NCBI GenBank assembly: GCA_009823505.1
Contig: VZQC01006901.1
Span: 586,613 to 650,612 of the forward strand
Source of the DNA: Rhizomys pruinosus
Taxonomy: Eukaryota > Chordata > Mammalia > Rodentia > Spalacidae
Reading direction: 5' to 3'
Length of the DNA: 64,000 nt
Of the stretch, positions 46,946 to 58,583 are shown piece by piece (within the stretch, counting starts at the first letter, position 1; every line of letters begins with the position of its first letter). The notes under the pieces are model-generated. The model had not been told where the DNA came from, ran no database searches, and was given only the letters and a program-made list of their open reading frames with translations. The translations under genes were made by a program, and so were the position numbers.

Positions 46946-47670
46946 GGTTTGTATTTATGACACAACTCTGAGATCTGGAGGTGGGCCTGCTTGTGTGTAA
47001 TCTTAGCTTGGCCATTTATTGCTTGTGGTCAGAGCCAAGACCCTTACTTGGTTCATTTCCCTGCACAGTATTCTCATTACTCTCATTTATATATTGGGGT
47101 TAAAGGTAATCCCCGCACTACCTGTCCCTTTTCTTTCTGTCTTCTGGATCTGCAGATCAACCTGGATCCCAGGCTTCTACATTATCCCATTTGAGGTAAA
47201 ACAGACCAAACACCCAAACAAAGCAAGACAATTGCACCTGTGCTTTCAGGTCCCAGGGATCCCTGAAGAATGGTAAGAATGTTCCCTTAGTGATTACCAA
47301 ACTTAATCAGTTTTCTTTGTCAGAGGCTTTATATCTCAGCAAGTACATCCCTGAGACATGGTAATCATGGCATAATTGCCGGCCACTGAATCTCACCGAA
47401 ACTATAGGAAATCTGCACCAAGAACAGCTCTCAGTTGTGGTTCTGGCTAAGTTGGAAAGAAGGTCATGATCAATTGGTAATCAATAGGTGAGGCTGCATA
47501 GAAGGGGCAGGGGTCTTAGTGCTGTCCTAAACTTCCCAGATTTTAGAGTGGAGAATAGGCACTAAACAGGAAAAGTGACTTCCAATTAGTCTGATCTGGA
47601 ATTCAGTGTGCTTTCTCTGATCTGCTAGCCTAAGGCTTTGCTAAATCTCCAAAAGAAAAGAGAATAAGAA

Positions 47671-47672
47671 TT

Positions 47673-47720
<48 letters not shown>

Positions 47721-47746
47721 TCCTTCCTTCCTTCCTTCCTTCCTTG

Positions 47747-47781
<35 letters not shown>

Positions 47782-47835
47782 TCCTTCCTTCCTTCCTTCC
47801 TTCCTTCCTTTCTTTCTTTCTTTCTTTCTTTCTCC

Positions 47836-47870
<35 letters not shown>
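47671..47870. repeat. polypyrimidine (TTTC)n/(TTCC)n array followed by (CA)n
   Basis: About 163 bases of pure pyrimidine except for a single G at about 47745. They are built as TTTC, TTCC, TTTC, TTCC, TTTC blocks, then a C run and a CA repeat (47842-47870). This is a purine/pyrimidine strand asymmetry of the kind that can form triplex DNA. It yields spurious Lys/Glu frames on the minus strand. Confidence 0.96.
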
Positions 47871-47873
<3 letters not shown>

Positions 47874-47899
47874 GCGACTGATCACTTACATTATGCTTT

Positions 47900-48010
47900 C
47901 TTATTTGATGATGTAGATGGGCTACATCACTCCCATTTTACAGATAGAGAAACTGATTTCAGGTGATACAATTTACTCTGGTCCCAGAGTCAGAGAGAGA
48001 AGCCTAACAT
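47900..48010 (-). repeat. MIR relic, antisense
   Basis: CACTCCCATTTTACAGATAG followed by AGAAACTGATTTCAGGTGAT is the reversed MIR core. Confidence 0.7.
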
Positions 48011-48869
48011 CTCTTAGATTATCTGAGCCCGCACTCCAGGCCTAAGGTGTGGCCTACTAAGACTCAGCTGGGCACTGCTCTCCCTCCTACAGAAGTAGCT
48101 GTGAAGCCTGGGCCAGTGTCTGCCTCTTTGGGCCTTATTTTCTTCATCCTTCAGTAAAGACAAGTGGCACGCATCTCCTACAGAATGGTGTGAGGGAGAA
48201 AGAAATCCAAGTAAACAAAAGGATGAAATGGAGCCTACCCTACAGCAGGGCAATAAGCAGAAAGACCCAATGCACATAGCAGAGGAGCTGGCAAGCCCCA
48301 CAGGGAGGGCCCACGGGGGCTGCAGCCAGGCCCAGCCTCCCGGCGTCTCTGCTCCATGTCCTGGCACGAGGCCCAGGACTGCCGAGTCCGCTCCTCTCTC
48401 CTGTCAACTCTGCAGAACACGCTGTTTCAAGACAAGGTGGTTCCCCTTGAGAAAATGTTCCCGCTGCACGTCGCAGCAATCAGCCTGGACAGAGCCTGGC
48501 CCCACCCTGCACAGCCATTCTTCCCAGTCTCTGCTTCCCAATCATAGAAGGTAATGTGTGATCTGAACAGCCACCTTCTTGCAGAGCAGTCCCTTTTTTC
48601 TCTGTGTTGGCTTGAAACCAATTTCATCTGAGCCTCAGCTTTGGGCCCTTTAGAATGGAAAGTGAACCTCCCACCATTTGGAAGAAAAACTGGGAGAAAT
48701 CACTGGAGATGCTGCCCTCTCTCCCTCACTCACCATGCCTGCTTCAAGCGCTAACATTTTGATCTCTGTCCCTTCCATTTCCAAGGAAGCCATCCTGGCC
48801 AAGGCAAGGTTATAAATGCAGATTTAAGCCTCTCGGCAGCACCCAGCATCGTGTCTCCCTGATCCCCTA
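48011..48869. other. unique sequence, moderately GC-rich
   Basis: 48200-48560 keeps several CpGs and has overlapping open frames on both strands. A donor-like AGAAG then GTAATG occurs at about 48549, but the overlapping + frame has stopped just before it. No gene is called. Confidence 0.35.
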
Positions 48870-49540
48870 TGTCTGGTTCTTCTCCATCTCTGGCCTCTCC
48901 TCAGGCTCCTTTCTGGGGTCCTTAGGTTTCTCGGTGTTTCCTCGAGTCTTCCTCCCCCCTCACTTACTCTCTGTGTGACTTCCCCTTTAGCTTCTGGGCA
49001 TTTAGCTCCTTGAGATCAATCTCTGTTCTGCAATGCCTTCCCTCCTGCCCCCCGGCCATCTCTCAGTCAGGACCCTAGGACCCAGGCATCTGACTCCTCC
49101 CTCAAACCCAACTCATTTCAAGCTGCTTCATGCTCCTCACCACCACCCTGGGATCTCTCATCAAACCCGAGATCTGAATCTCAGAGAACTGCACTGCCGT
49201 TCGGACGTCGAGGTGCCAAGGGGCAGAGCAAAGGCCTGGCCTTCCTGTTACCCAGCAAGATGACCTCAGACCTGCTGTCATCACCATCCTCTTCTTCCTC
49301 ATACGACTGCATGCCCCGCCTTCTTTCATATTGTCCCTCGAATCAGCTGTACACCAGGCCGTCCCCATTGCTGGGAGTGAGTCTAGGAACTTTCCTGCCT
49401 GGTCCACCAGGCTCTAGTCTTGACTCTTTCAGGCTTCTGGACACAGCAGCCCAAGGTATTCTCTAACAACACAAATTCAATTCCCCTACTCCTTTGCCTA
49501 AACTTTCCCTGTCTCCAGCCCCTTACGTTAAGATGAAGTC
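48870..49540 (+). repeat. L2 LINE relic
   Basis: The right part reads in L2 order: CTTCTGGACACAGCAGCCCA, then CCTTTGCCTAAACTTTCCCT and CAGCCCCTTACGTTAAGATG. The left part is more diverged. Confidence 0.6.
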
Positions 49541-49625
49541 TTGCTGCTTATGCAGGTAGATGTGTATCAGTTAGGCAGGGGACACCAGAGTAATAATATG
49601 TCTTATGGACATTAGAAGCATGTAT

Positions 49626-49886
49626 TGGGACTGGAGAAATGGCTTAGTGGTTAAGAGCTCCGACTGCTCTTGCAGAGGGCCGGGGTTCAATTCCCAGCAC
49701 CCATATGGCGGCTAAGAACTGTCTTTAACTCCTGTCCAGGGGAATCACACACCCTCTTCTAACCTCCACAGCATTGCATGACACAGGTGCACCTACATAC
49801 ATGCAGACAGTACACTCATACACATTAAAAAAAGTATGTATGTATGTATGTATGTATGTGTGTGTGTATGAATGTATGTATGTATG
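49626..49886 (+). repeat. B2 SINE with (GTAT)n tail
   Basis: A B2 body of single-segment type with several deletions (CTCCTGTCCAGGGG). The A tail has become a (TATG)n array of about 50 bp. Confidence 0.92.
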
Positions 49887-49904
49887 GACCTTCATATGAC
49901 CAGT

Positions 49905-50870
49905 GTAGGAAGCTTCTCTTTTTATGCCGAGCAGGGACCATTCGGCCCTGCTAAGGGGGATAGGGACACACCACCCGATTTGCGGACACTGTGGGGAGCT
50001 GGCCCCTCGGCACAGAGACCAGCTGGCTACTTCCCACAGCCCAACCTAAGCGTAACTCCAACTTAGGCTCTTAGCCTTGACCCACGAGACACGTGTTCCA
50101 CTCTTGGCTGTGACTTCCCACCTGCCCAGAGCCGGGACAGGAATTTCACTCACAACACCAGCTACCCAGGTTGGTGGTCCGCAAAGGGAACCTCTTCCCA
50201 GCCCACTGGCCACCCGAACGAAATTCAGGCTTACCTTAGCCTGTACGAGTGCAATAATTAATAAAAATATCGGTCAGGAACTCCGTGATGTTAACTGGAA
50301 TTCAATTTACTGGTTGCTACAGCTTGCTTTTATAAACCAAATTAGGTCAGTTCCCAGGACCGATCATGAGCCCCCGCAACTCCGCGCCACCGCACACCTT
50401 GCTCCACCCACCATCGCGCACCCAGGTCATACTGCTTGCTCCTCCTTGGGGCGGAGCCCACCATGCGGTGCTAGTTGGAAATCCAGCCCGCAATTCAAGC
50501 TGGATTTCCCACAGACCAGTCCTTGGTCCTCTCTCTACTGAGGATAAATACAATGGAGCAAAACCCACTCGGAGAATGCTACAGAGGGCCAAACTCTAAA
50601 CTCTATTTTCCAGTACAGGATATACAGGAAGCTTCTACCAATCAGCACAGAGAACATCAGAATGCATCCAATCATCGAAAAGGTCAACTTAATCACACAG
50701 TTACATAGTCCTCAGCCTGTACATGCTTCTATAGATGTTTACATGCTGTTTATAAGCTCAGCGCAGGAGGCAACTAATCACGGCGAGGGGGCTGCATGCA
50801 GCTGTTGCCAGGAAGGGCGCCATGTTGATGGCACAGCAAGAAATTCAGCAACGTGGCTTACTAATCAGGC
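49905..50870 (-). mobile_element. putative solo LTR or LTR-like region
   Basis: About 1 kb of GC-richer, CpG-retaining DNA with no SINE or LINE features. On the minus strand it shows a good TATA box (TATAAAAG, complement of 50327-50334), a CCAAT-type box upstream, and GC-rich direct segments (CGGTGGCGCGGAGTTGCGGG). This is what an endogenous-retrovirus LTR looks like, but I could not establish its ends, a 4-6-bp duplication or any internal gene. AGGAAGCTTCT occurs at 49907-49917 and 50626-50636, so part of the region may instead be a separate insertion. Confidence 0.35.
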
Positions 50871-50881
50871 CTGGGAGTGGC

Positions 50882-50892
50882 ATATATCTATC

Positions 50893-50935
<43 letters not shown>

Positions 50936-51310
50936 ATCTATCTATCTATCTAATCTATCTATCCATCCATCCAGCTATCATCTACCAATCAAAAACTTAT
51001 TTCAAGGACTTTGCTTTGGTGACTGTGGGAACTAGCTAGGCAAGTCTGGAGCCTGCAAGGCAAGCTGGCAAGCTGGAAGACACTGGGCCAGAGCTGCAGC
51101 TGCAGCTGCAGGCCACAGCTAGAACTGCTCTCCCAGGGAAGCCTGCTACCAACTGGTTGGGGATAATCTCCTCACAGTCAACTGGCTGTGGATGCTAACC
51201 CTATCTGCAGAGGACCTTCCCAGGCTTACCTCACTTCATGTTCCTGAGTAGCTGGGCAATACAGCGTAGCCAAGTTGGCATGTAAGACTAACCGTCCCAA
51301 CATGGTGCTT
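50882..51310 (-). repeat. (TATC)n array and adjoining interspersed repeat
   Basis: A TATC/ATCC array (about 50882-50975) abuts text which on the minus strand reads GAAGTGAGGTAAGCCTGGGA, CAGCTGCAGCTCTGGCCC, CCAGACTTGCCTAGC. I recognise this as a common medium-reiterated mammalian repeat ending in a tetranucleotide-rich tail, but cannot name its family. It may be related to 39625-40170. Confidence 0.5.
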
Positions 51311-51599
51311 TTGGACATGTGCCACAGTCATCTCCTTCCCCTTTTTTCCTCCTGTCACCTCACACATTGGGCTCTGTCACCTGACCCCTGCCAGCTGGCC
51401 TCTGACCTCCTGCCTTTCCACAGGTGTGAAGTCTTCCACTGCTTTCCTAGGTAACTCCTATGTGTCTTTAGAGGAACCGAGGAGCTGACTCCTCCCGGTG
51501 GGCCTACACACACTCCTGAAGCCCTCCATTCGCGTGCACTGAACCTGAGCTTGCAAAGCCCAGGTGAGCTGAAAATGTCTTGGTGGGTTATGAGTATGT

Positions 51600-51838
51600 G
51601 AGCAGTTCTGAGACAGGAAATGTCGGTCCTATCACTGTTAAGTCCCACATGCCACCATTCCTGGTCAGCAAGGGTCTCATGTTCTGGTCTGCCAGTCTCT
51701 CACCTTCCTGTGGAGTGAAAGCTCTGTGGAGGCACACACCACACCTGTCTGGGTCACTGCAGTATCCCTCAGGCCTCACCGTGCTTGGCACCCAGAGGGT
51801 GCTCAATCAGTGTTTACTGAGTGAATAAATGAATATTT
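51600..51838 (+). repeat. L2 3'-end relic
   Basis: TGTGGAGTGAAAGCTCTGTG, GGGTCACTGCAGTATCCC, GTGCTTGGCACCCAGAGGG, TGCTCAATCAGTGTTTACTG and GAGTGAATAAATGAAT match the L2 terminus in order. It is one of the better-preserved L2 ends here. Confidence 0.85.
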
Positions 51839-53393
51839 GTTTGAATGAATTCAGCAATAGTATCAGTCAAATACCTCCTAAGTTCCAGGTGTTGTTTTGG
51901 GGGTCTGGAAATATAATCAGCAAGAGAGATAAGGCCCTGTTGTATCAAGTTTACACCCCGAGGTCTGTCCGAGACAGAAAATGAATGCATGTACAGAAAT
52001 AACAATAGGAAAACAGAGTATGGATTATAAGGGTGTTCACACTGTGAAGGGCTGGGAAGTGGAGGAATAATTAATTACTGGCTGTGCAGAAGAGTCAGTA
52101 AGTTCTGCTCTTCACCATTGATTCACACCCAGGCAAACAGCCCAGCCTCTACGTCTCTCCCTCCTCTGAGATAAGGAGTATAGTAACTGCTTGCTTATCT
52201 CACAAGGCTATCATAGCACAGGAGACAGCAATTGTAAAAGAGCTTACTCTCTGTCGCTGCAAACAGTGCATGTTGGTTCTGTCAGTTAATCGTATGGAAA
52301 AGAATCTTGGCACGAAGTCACCTAATGGTGATCATCCTGACACCAAACATGAGTTCTGTCACCTTTGTGGGTCTCAGCTTCCTGATCTGTGGAAATGGGG
52401 AGAGCACTCATATCTAAGTCTTTTGCCAGGTTAAAAGTAGGTAATCCATGCTAAGTGCTTGGTGAAGCCCATTCCAAGAGCTCTGCTAATATTAGCCCCT
52501 AATAGTCGTCCTGTCAGTCACGGGTGAGTATCCATAAATGGAGCTATTCACGGGTTCTCCAGCTTCACATTTCTGCCAGGAGTCTTTATGCACTGACACC
52601 TGCGATTATGCAAAACCACAATCGACATTTATATGCAGAACCTGAACAAATGGAGAATTTGCTATTCGATTCCTTCTCTTCCAGCTCTTCAAAAAATATT
52701 TTCTGGGACATACAGAGAGATGCACTCTTCATTTGTATAGAAAACAAGTGTTCCTGGTGTTATGAACATAAAACTCTGAAACCGTTTGGGTTTTTTTTTT
52801 TTTTTTTTAATGTAATACATTTTAGAAATCCCATAAAGGAGTCCTTGTCAAGAGAAAACACAGCTGGTGCCCAATTAGAGAGGTGATTGAGACTAATGGA
52901 CTGGCAGAGCTCTTAATTAAACTGGATCACAAACTGTCGGTGGAGGGGGGCGGCAACTGGGGAACGGAGGGGCTCGCACAGTCACCAGCGGGCGATGGCT
53001 AAGAAGAGCAGATTTTGTTCAGGAGACAAAAAACTGGTCATTTTGATCACATATGAATTTAAAGCTTTGAAAAACCAGTTCTTTGGAGGCAAGATATACC
53101 TTATTTGGCTCACCCCCCCCCCAATCCAAGTTCTTTGACTTCTATTCAGGAACCAGATCTTATTGCCCTTCTTGGTTCCTGGGAAGATTCCTCTAGGAAC
53201 CTCCTGCCTGCAGTTTTCTTCTGACTGCTGCTGGCTTCAGACCACTGTTGCCCTCCTGACCAACACCAGCTCTAGAGATACTTGCCCTTGGCTGCCATCT
53301 TCTTCCCTCCATTCCTTCATGCCCTGTGGAAGCCCTGAATTGTACCAAATACACTCCTCCCTCAAACCTATCACTGTGTGCTCCTTGTGTGGC

Positions 53394-53396
<3 letters not shown>
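51839..53396. other. unique sequence, possible conserved non-coding DNA
   Basis: A sense MIR-like segment lies at about 52155-52280 (GAGATAAGGAGTATAGTAAC). The stretch 52510-53060 shows no repeat features and includes homeodomain-type cores (CAATTA, TTAATTAA) near 52870-52920, followed by a GC-rich CGGTGGAGGGGGGCGG. A T run lies at 52791-52809. No coding sequence is recognised. Confidence 0.35.

Positions 53397-53436
<40 letters not shown>
53397..53436. repeat. (CA)n microsatellite
   Basis: An uninterrupted CA run of about 40 bp. Confidence 0.97.
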
Positions 53437-53438
<2 letters not shown>

Positions 53439-53480
53439 CTCCTTGAAGTCTCCTATGGTATATTTTGATGTCTGAGCATT

Positions 53481-53727
53481 AAAAATCATCATGTCTGTGG
53501 GGCTGGAAAGATGGCTCAGCAGTTAGGAACTATTGCAGAGGACTGGGCTTAGTTCCTAGCACCTACATGGCAGCTAACAACTGAACTGCATGTAACTCCA
53601 TCTCCAGGGGGAATCTGATGCTGTCTTCTGGTCTCCATTGACATTGTACATGGTGCACTTTCATGTAGAGAAAGGACTCACACACATAGAATAAAAATAC
53701 ATAAAAATTAAGAAAAATCAACATGTC
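53481..53727 (+). repeat. B2 SINE, old, with decayed target-site duplication
   Basis: The body 53496-53712 is diverged, with an internal deletion in the head (CAGTTAGGAACTATTGCAGAG). AAAAATCATCATGTC at 53481-53495 matches AAAAATCAACATGTC at 53713-53727 with one change. Confidence 0.92.
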
Positions 53728-55989
53728 AAATCTCTTCTGGTAAGACACGTACACTCACCCCAGGAAGCTTAGCCACAGGCTGCTTGTGTCTTTCCCCAGA
53801 TCCTTTTGCTCCAAGGAAGAGCATCTTAGCTCCACGTGTTTGACCTCCGGGGACTTTATCTTTGCTGAGCTCCATCCACTCACGCTCAGCCACACCTGGC
53901 TCTTATCTTGGCTGGCTGCACTCCACCCCAGAATCTCCAATAGCAGGGTCCCAGTCACTGACTCTCCTTAGGCCGTCTCCCTAGACCTTCTTCTGCATTC
54001 CAGACCCTGGCCCCACCCTCCTTTTCCCTTCTAGATCTTCTAGGCTTCATAGACTTGCAGATCATCATAGCTTTCCCCACCAGCACTAAAAGTGTGACTA
54101 TGCAAGGAAGAAAGTATGTAAATGAGCCTCTTTTGGCGTCTCTGCAGCGTGGCCTGGCTCATCTCAACCTCGGCACCTGCTCCCAGGTACACATGAAGGC
54201 GAAAGAGGCTGCGTAAATGTTCTTGGTCCTTGGACCACAGAAATTGCTTCAGAAACGCTAGCTCTTATTCTCATTACCAAATTATCAGTGGGCCACATGC
54301 TACCTCGTAACATCTTTGCAAATCTCCCGTCTGAGCACTTTTCCTCTGGTCCACCTCAATTCCAAACGCCATCTTCATGGTACTTCAGCTCCCTCAATCA
54401 TTTCTGTCTAAGTTTCTCTGATGAATTTTCCTGCCTGTTTTAGAACCAGTTAGGTTCTTTTTCCCGACCATGGGAATTAGAGGGCAGATGCAAGAGACTA
54501 GCAAAGGTTGAACATTTATCCACACGTTCGCCACATTCATCCCTTACTAATAAGAAGGGGTCTTTAACCTAGAGAAAAGGTGACTTGAAAATTGAGACCT
54601 GAAAGGCCAGCTGGGTAGAGTTAGTTTTCTTTCTCTCCCTCTCACTCTGTGTTATCTTTTGTTCACCTTATTCAGGTACATCCCAGCAACGAAAGCTGAG
54701 AAAATAGATTTGACGGAAGCTGATGAATCAGGCCTTCCTGTCACTATCTTTAGTTATGTGGAAAACAATGAGAGGTTGACTCAGTGAGATAGTCTTCTGA
54801 AGGAGAGGATCACATAAGGAGTGTCCTTCTAGAAAGCCCCTTCACTCTCCCTTTCTCTCTCTTTCCTTCCCTTCCTCCCTTCCCTTCTTCACACATGTCC
54901 AGGAAGTTTACCCTGGAGCTACAGACAGACAGACGGTGGTGATGTTTCTTTTCTCCAGACAGCCTCCTCAGCAGCTGCTGCTGACTCAACCTCCCCACCC
55001 TCCTCATAGGTGGGGCAAGCAAGTAGCCCGGCCCTGGGTGTTAAGTTGTAGTTGGTATCAGGGGAAAAGTCATGATATCTGCAGAGAGGGATGCGTGATT
55101 TTTCTCCTGAACACTGGGATGTTTGCAGTGCTCCTTCAGTCAGTTAGTCCCTGGGACTTCTGCAGACCCAAAGAGCCATCAGTTCTCTCCCTGGGAAACT
55201 GTCTTATAGAGACCCCACAGACTCCTGCTGACAGGGATGTGAGGAGGAAAAGGACTGTCTGCCTATTCTAGGTGCCCAAGGAGTTCTGGCTTGAGATCTG
55301 AAAACTGAGTGACCCATATCTAGGTGACTTGTCTATTAGGTACGGTAAGGGACAGTGCCCAGGCCCCTCAGTCTTCAGGAGGAAGAAAGTGGGTTAGTGT
55401 ATAGCATGTCTGCCTTTTTACTAACACAGTTGTAGAATATAATTTTCTATATTTGCTTTTCTGGAAGAAAGGAATTTATAACACCAGAAATGTTGAGGAC
55501 CCTGAAATCAGAGGTTCACTCCTGCAGGTCTCCTTTCCCACCTGTGGAACAGAGATCCTGCGCCTTCCTCACTACTCCATGACCAGTGTCATGGGGCTTC
55601 TTCCGGGACCATCCCTGGCTTCCTCTTCTAGTCACAGGAGGCTGCTCCTGTGTTCAGTGACGAGCACTTAGAATTCCTAGAGCTGCATTTGACATCCACT
55701 GGGTTCTGTTGGTCACTGTGGCTTCCATTCACTGTTCCTGGGACAGGACAAGCCTTGCACACCCAGGCAGGGCCCTTCTAATTCAAAAGTACCATCCCTT
55801 CCCTGCCAGCGCCCCATTATCTACAACAAGGTCACCTGATTGGAGAGGGCCATGTGCGGGGGTGGGCCTTGTTCAGTATTGTTAGGATGACTGGGCGTAG
55901 CATCCCACCAAGTGTGGGCTCTTGTGAGATCAAGTCACATGTCACTGAGCCTGGGGGCCAGGGCTTGCCAGTCTTTCTACTTCGACTCA
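53728..55989. other. unique sequence, no gene seen
   Basis: Single-copy DNA with a CT-rich patch at 54840-54890. About 54290-54440 may be a diverged L2 fragment (weak). Only short open frames. Confidence 0.4.
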
Positions 55990-56210
55990 AATATCACCTA
56001 CCTTTCTCCCAGAAACAAATGAAAGCAAATCACAAAACCAAGCATTTCTTGAGTCTTAGGCATTGAGCCAAACACTGTTCGGCCAGGGTCGTGTTTCTCA
56101 GAGCCACCTCACGATGTGGCTGGTGTAACCATCCCTATTTTGCAGATGGGGAATGGAGGCAAGCAGGTGGCAGAACTTGTATTTGAAGCAGGTCTTTGGG
56201 TGCACAGCTT
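55990..56210 (-). repeat. MIR relic, antisense
   Basis: CTTGAGTCTTAGGCATTGAG, ACCATCCCTATTTTGCAGAT and GCAGAACTTGTATTTGAAGC follow the reversed MIR. Confidence 0.8.
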
Positions 56211-56270
56211 GTGCTCTCGCTGCCTGGCTGAGCCCAGCTGAGCCTGCAGCCTTTCAATCTTGCCTCTGCC

Positions 56271-56387
56271 CCAGGCTCTGTCCCTACTTCCCAGGCTCTG
56301 TCCCTGCTTCCCAGGCTCTGTCCCTACTTCCCAGGCTCTGTCCCTACTCCCCAGGCTCTGTCCCTACTCCCCAGGCTCTATCCCGAC
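56271..56387. repeat. 20-bp minisatellite, six units
   Basis: The unit CCAGGCTCTGTCCCTACTTC starts at 56271, 56291, 56311, 56331, 56351 and 56371 with an exact 20-bp period and few substitutions (ACTTC, GCTTC or ACTCC). It lies just outside the left edge of an L2 relic. Confidence 0.97.
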
Positions 56388-56479
56388 ATTTGTCCCTCCA
56401 ATAATTATTTCTGGTTCTCAATATCCTAAGAGGCTAGTGGCTTCTTCTAGCCCAGAGTAGCTTTGTAGGTCCTTGGAGA

Positions 56480-57075
56480 CTCCTGACTGAAACGCTTTCC
56501 CCCTCATATACCTGAGAATTATGAGCCATTACTCCCTCATATTCCATACCCTGAGAGGCCAAATCTAGTCACTCTGATATCAGTACTTTGCTGGCTCCCT
56601 GTGCTCCCTTTGCCAGCCCCCCCTTCCTCTCTAATGCCTTTCAGAAATGGCAGGGTAGACCCCGTTATCTCTGCTCAAGAGTCTTCTGTGACTACTATTG
56701 CCCCCGTACCTTTAGCCTGGGAACCAAAACCCTTCCGACTACTTGCCTAGAACCCTTCTAGGTTACCACAGCAATTAGCTACCTATAATTCCCAGGATGA
56801 GCCAGGCTTTCTCATGCCCCTGTGACCGTGACTGTACACGTTCTCCACCCGGAATCTGGCATCCCTTCCTGGAACTCAGGGGAAACTCCTCCTAGTGCAA
56901 CTGCACAAGTCCAGCATCCTCTCCCACAGGAAGCCTTCTATACTTCTGACCCTTGTTCCAAAGATGGAGCTGAGATGTTCTCACCTGGCATACCCACCCC
57001 TCCCCCCACCACTGCAAGGGCACTTCTGGCCCAATCTATACCTTTCTTTATCTCCCTGGACACAGAGTGCCCTGA
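56480..57075 (+). repeat. L2 LINE relic
   Basis: GACCCCGTTATCTCTGCTCA, AGAGTCTTCTGTGACTACTA, TTTAGCCTGGGAACCAAAAC, CTGGAACTCAGGGG and CACAGGAAGCCTTC match the L2 3' region in order. The open frames here (110 and 145 codons) are chance readings of the relic and its flank. Confidence 0.85.
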
Positions 57076-57487
57076 AGGGAGGGAGGAGGCTTCTAATGCC
57101 TCCATCTCCCCAGCCTCTGAGATCCAGAAGAACACAGCAGGCATTTCTGGATGACACAGGATATACTGCTGGACCTGCCCATCTGCAGGCATTAAAGACT
57201 CTACAGAGACATCCTAGAATCTCTGGAGCCGATAGAAGACAAGGGTCCAGATTAGGCCCTCAGAGGAACAGGGCTGACCCAGAAGACTGTGAGGAACCTG
57301 ATTTCAGCCACATTGACAGAGGGTATTCTTAGCAAAGGAAATATGGATTAGAAAAATGATATGGGTTTCAGCAAAAAGAATAGACAGAACCAGCACAAAA
57401 CTTGATTCACAATACCATAAGGCTCATCTGTGATATTTTTCATGGTGTCAACACTATAAACACTAATTGAACAAAAAGTTATGTTTT

Positions 57488-57707
57488 TTAAAAAATATTT
57501 TATTTATTTATTTGTATTGTCTGCATGTATATAAGTGCACCTGTGTCATGCAGTGCCCTCAGAGGAAAGAAGAGGGTGTCAGGTTCCCTGGAACTGGAGT
57601 TATGGATGGTTGTTAACCACCATGTGGGTGCTGGCAACTTAACCCCTCTCCTCTGCAAGAAAAAAAAAAATCAATGCTTTTAACTGCTGAGCCACTACTC
57701 CAGCCCC
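57488..57707 (-). repeat. B2 SINE, antisense
   Basis: TGTATTGTCTGCATGTATAT, TCATGCAGTGCCCTCAGAGG, CCTGGAACTGGAGTTATGG and a terminal ACTCCAGCCCCC. An 11-A run was inserted within the head region. A single unresolved base (N) lies just outside, at 57719. Confidence 0.9.
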
Positions 57708-57979
57708 CAAGAATTATGNATTGAGATGGACAAGCTTTTCCAGCACTGTTCACTGGGTTCTGGGCCATGCCTTGGGTTTTCTCAGGACCCTTCCCGTCCT
57801 GTGGGATATCCAGTTGTGATTTGTAGGATGGGCATGGCCCTCAGCTCTGTGATGCTGTCAGAGTTTGCACAGCATGGAAGGAAGGTAGGCCAGTGTTCTT
57901 ATCAGTCTTCATGCCAATGCATATTATGTGTACAGTTAGTATACTGTGGAGGAAGAAAAATCTAGATTGAGGCAGAACG

Positions 57980-58200
57980 ACTGTTGTTTTCTTTTTTTTT
58001 TTTTTTGTCTTTTTTTTTTTGTTGGTTTTTGGTTTGGTTTTTTTTTGTTTTTTGTTTTTTTTTGTTTTTGGTCTTTTTGACACAAGTAGCTCTGGCTGTA
58101 GCTCTGGCTGTTCTGGAACTCACTCTGTAGACCAGGCTGGCCTTGAACTCACAGAGATCTGCCTCCCTCTGCCTCCCAAGTGCTGGGATTAAAGGCGTGC
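57980..58200 (-). repeat. B1 SINE, antisense, with long mixed T/G tail
   Basis: About 90 bases of T with G interruptions, then an antisense B1 containing a 12-bp local duplication (GTAGCTCTGGCT twice) and ending GGATTAAAGGCGTGC. Confidence 0.92.
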
Positions 58201-58304
58201 TTTTAACTAGACTGGAAAGGCAGGGGTGGTGCTGGGATGGCAGCACAGATTCATCCTAGGGTTAGTTGATAATTGAAGGAAAGATGTTTAAGCATATTAT
58301 TTAG

Positions 58305-58551
58305 AAATATGGAGTCGGGGCTGGAGAGATAGATGGCTCAGTGGTTAAGAACACTGTCTGGTCTTGCAACCGGGGTTCGATTCCCAGCACCCACAAGGCA
58401 GCTAAGAATCATCTTTAAGCCGGGTGAGGTGGCGCACGCCTTTAATCCTAGCACTGAGGAGGCATAGACAGGCAGATCTCTGTGAGTTCAAGGCCAGTCT
58501 GGTCTACAGAGTGAGTTCCAGGCAGGTGAGGCTATAGGGAGACCCTGTCTC

Positions 58552-58583
<32 letters not shown>

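Noticed and set aside
48228..48554. Possible exon ending in a donor-like AGAAG/GTAATG
   Set aside because: The best frame stops just before the donor, no good acceptor pairs with it, and overlapping frames are open on both strands.
50077..50541. 154-codon + frame in the LTR-like region
   Set aside because: It has no viral or cellular domain and runs opposite to the apparent TATA box.
56822..57332. 110- and 145-codon + frames
   Set aside because: They largely overlap an L2 relic in sense orientation but not in an L2 coding frame; chance readings.
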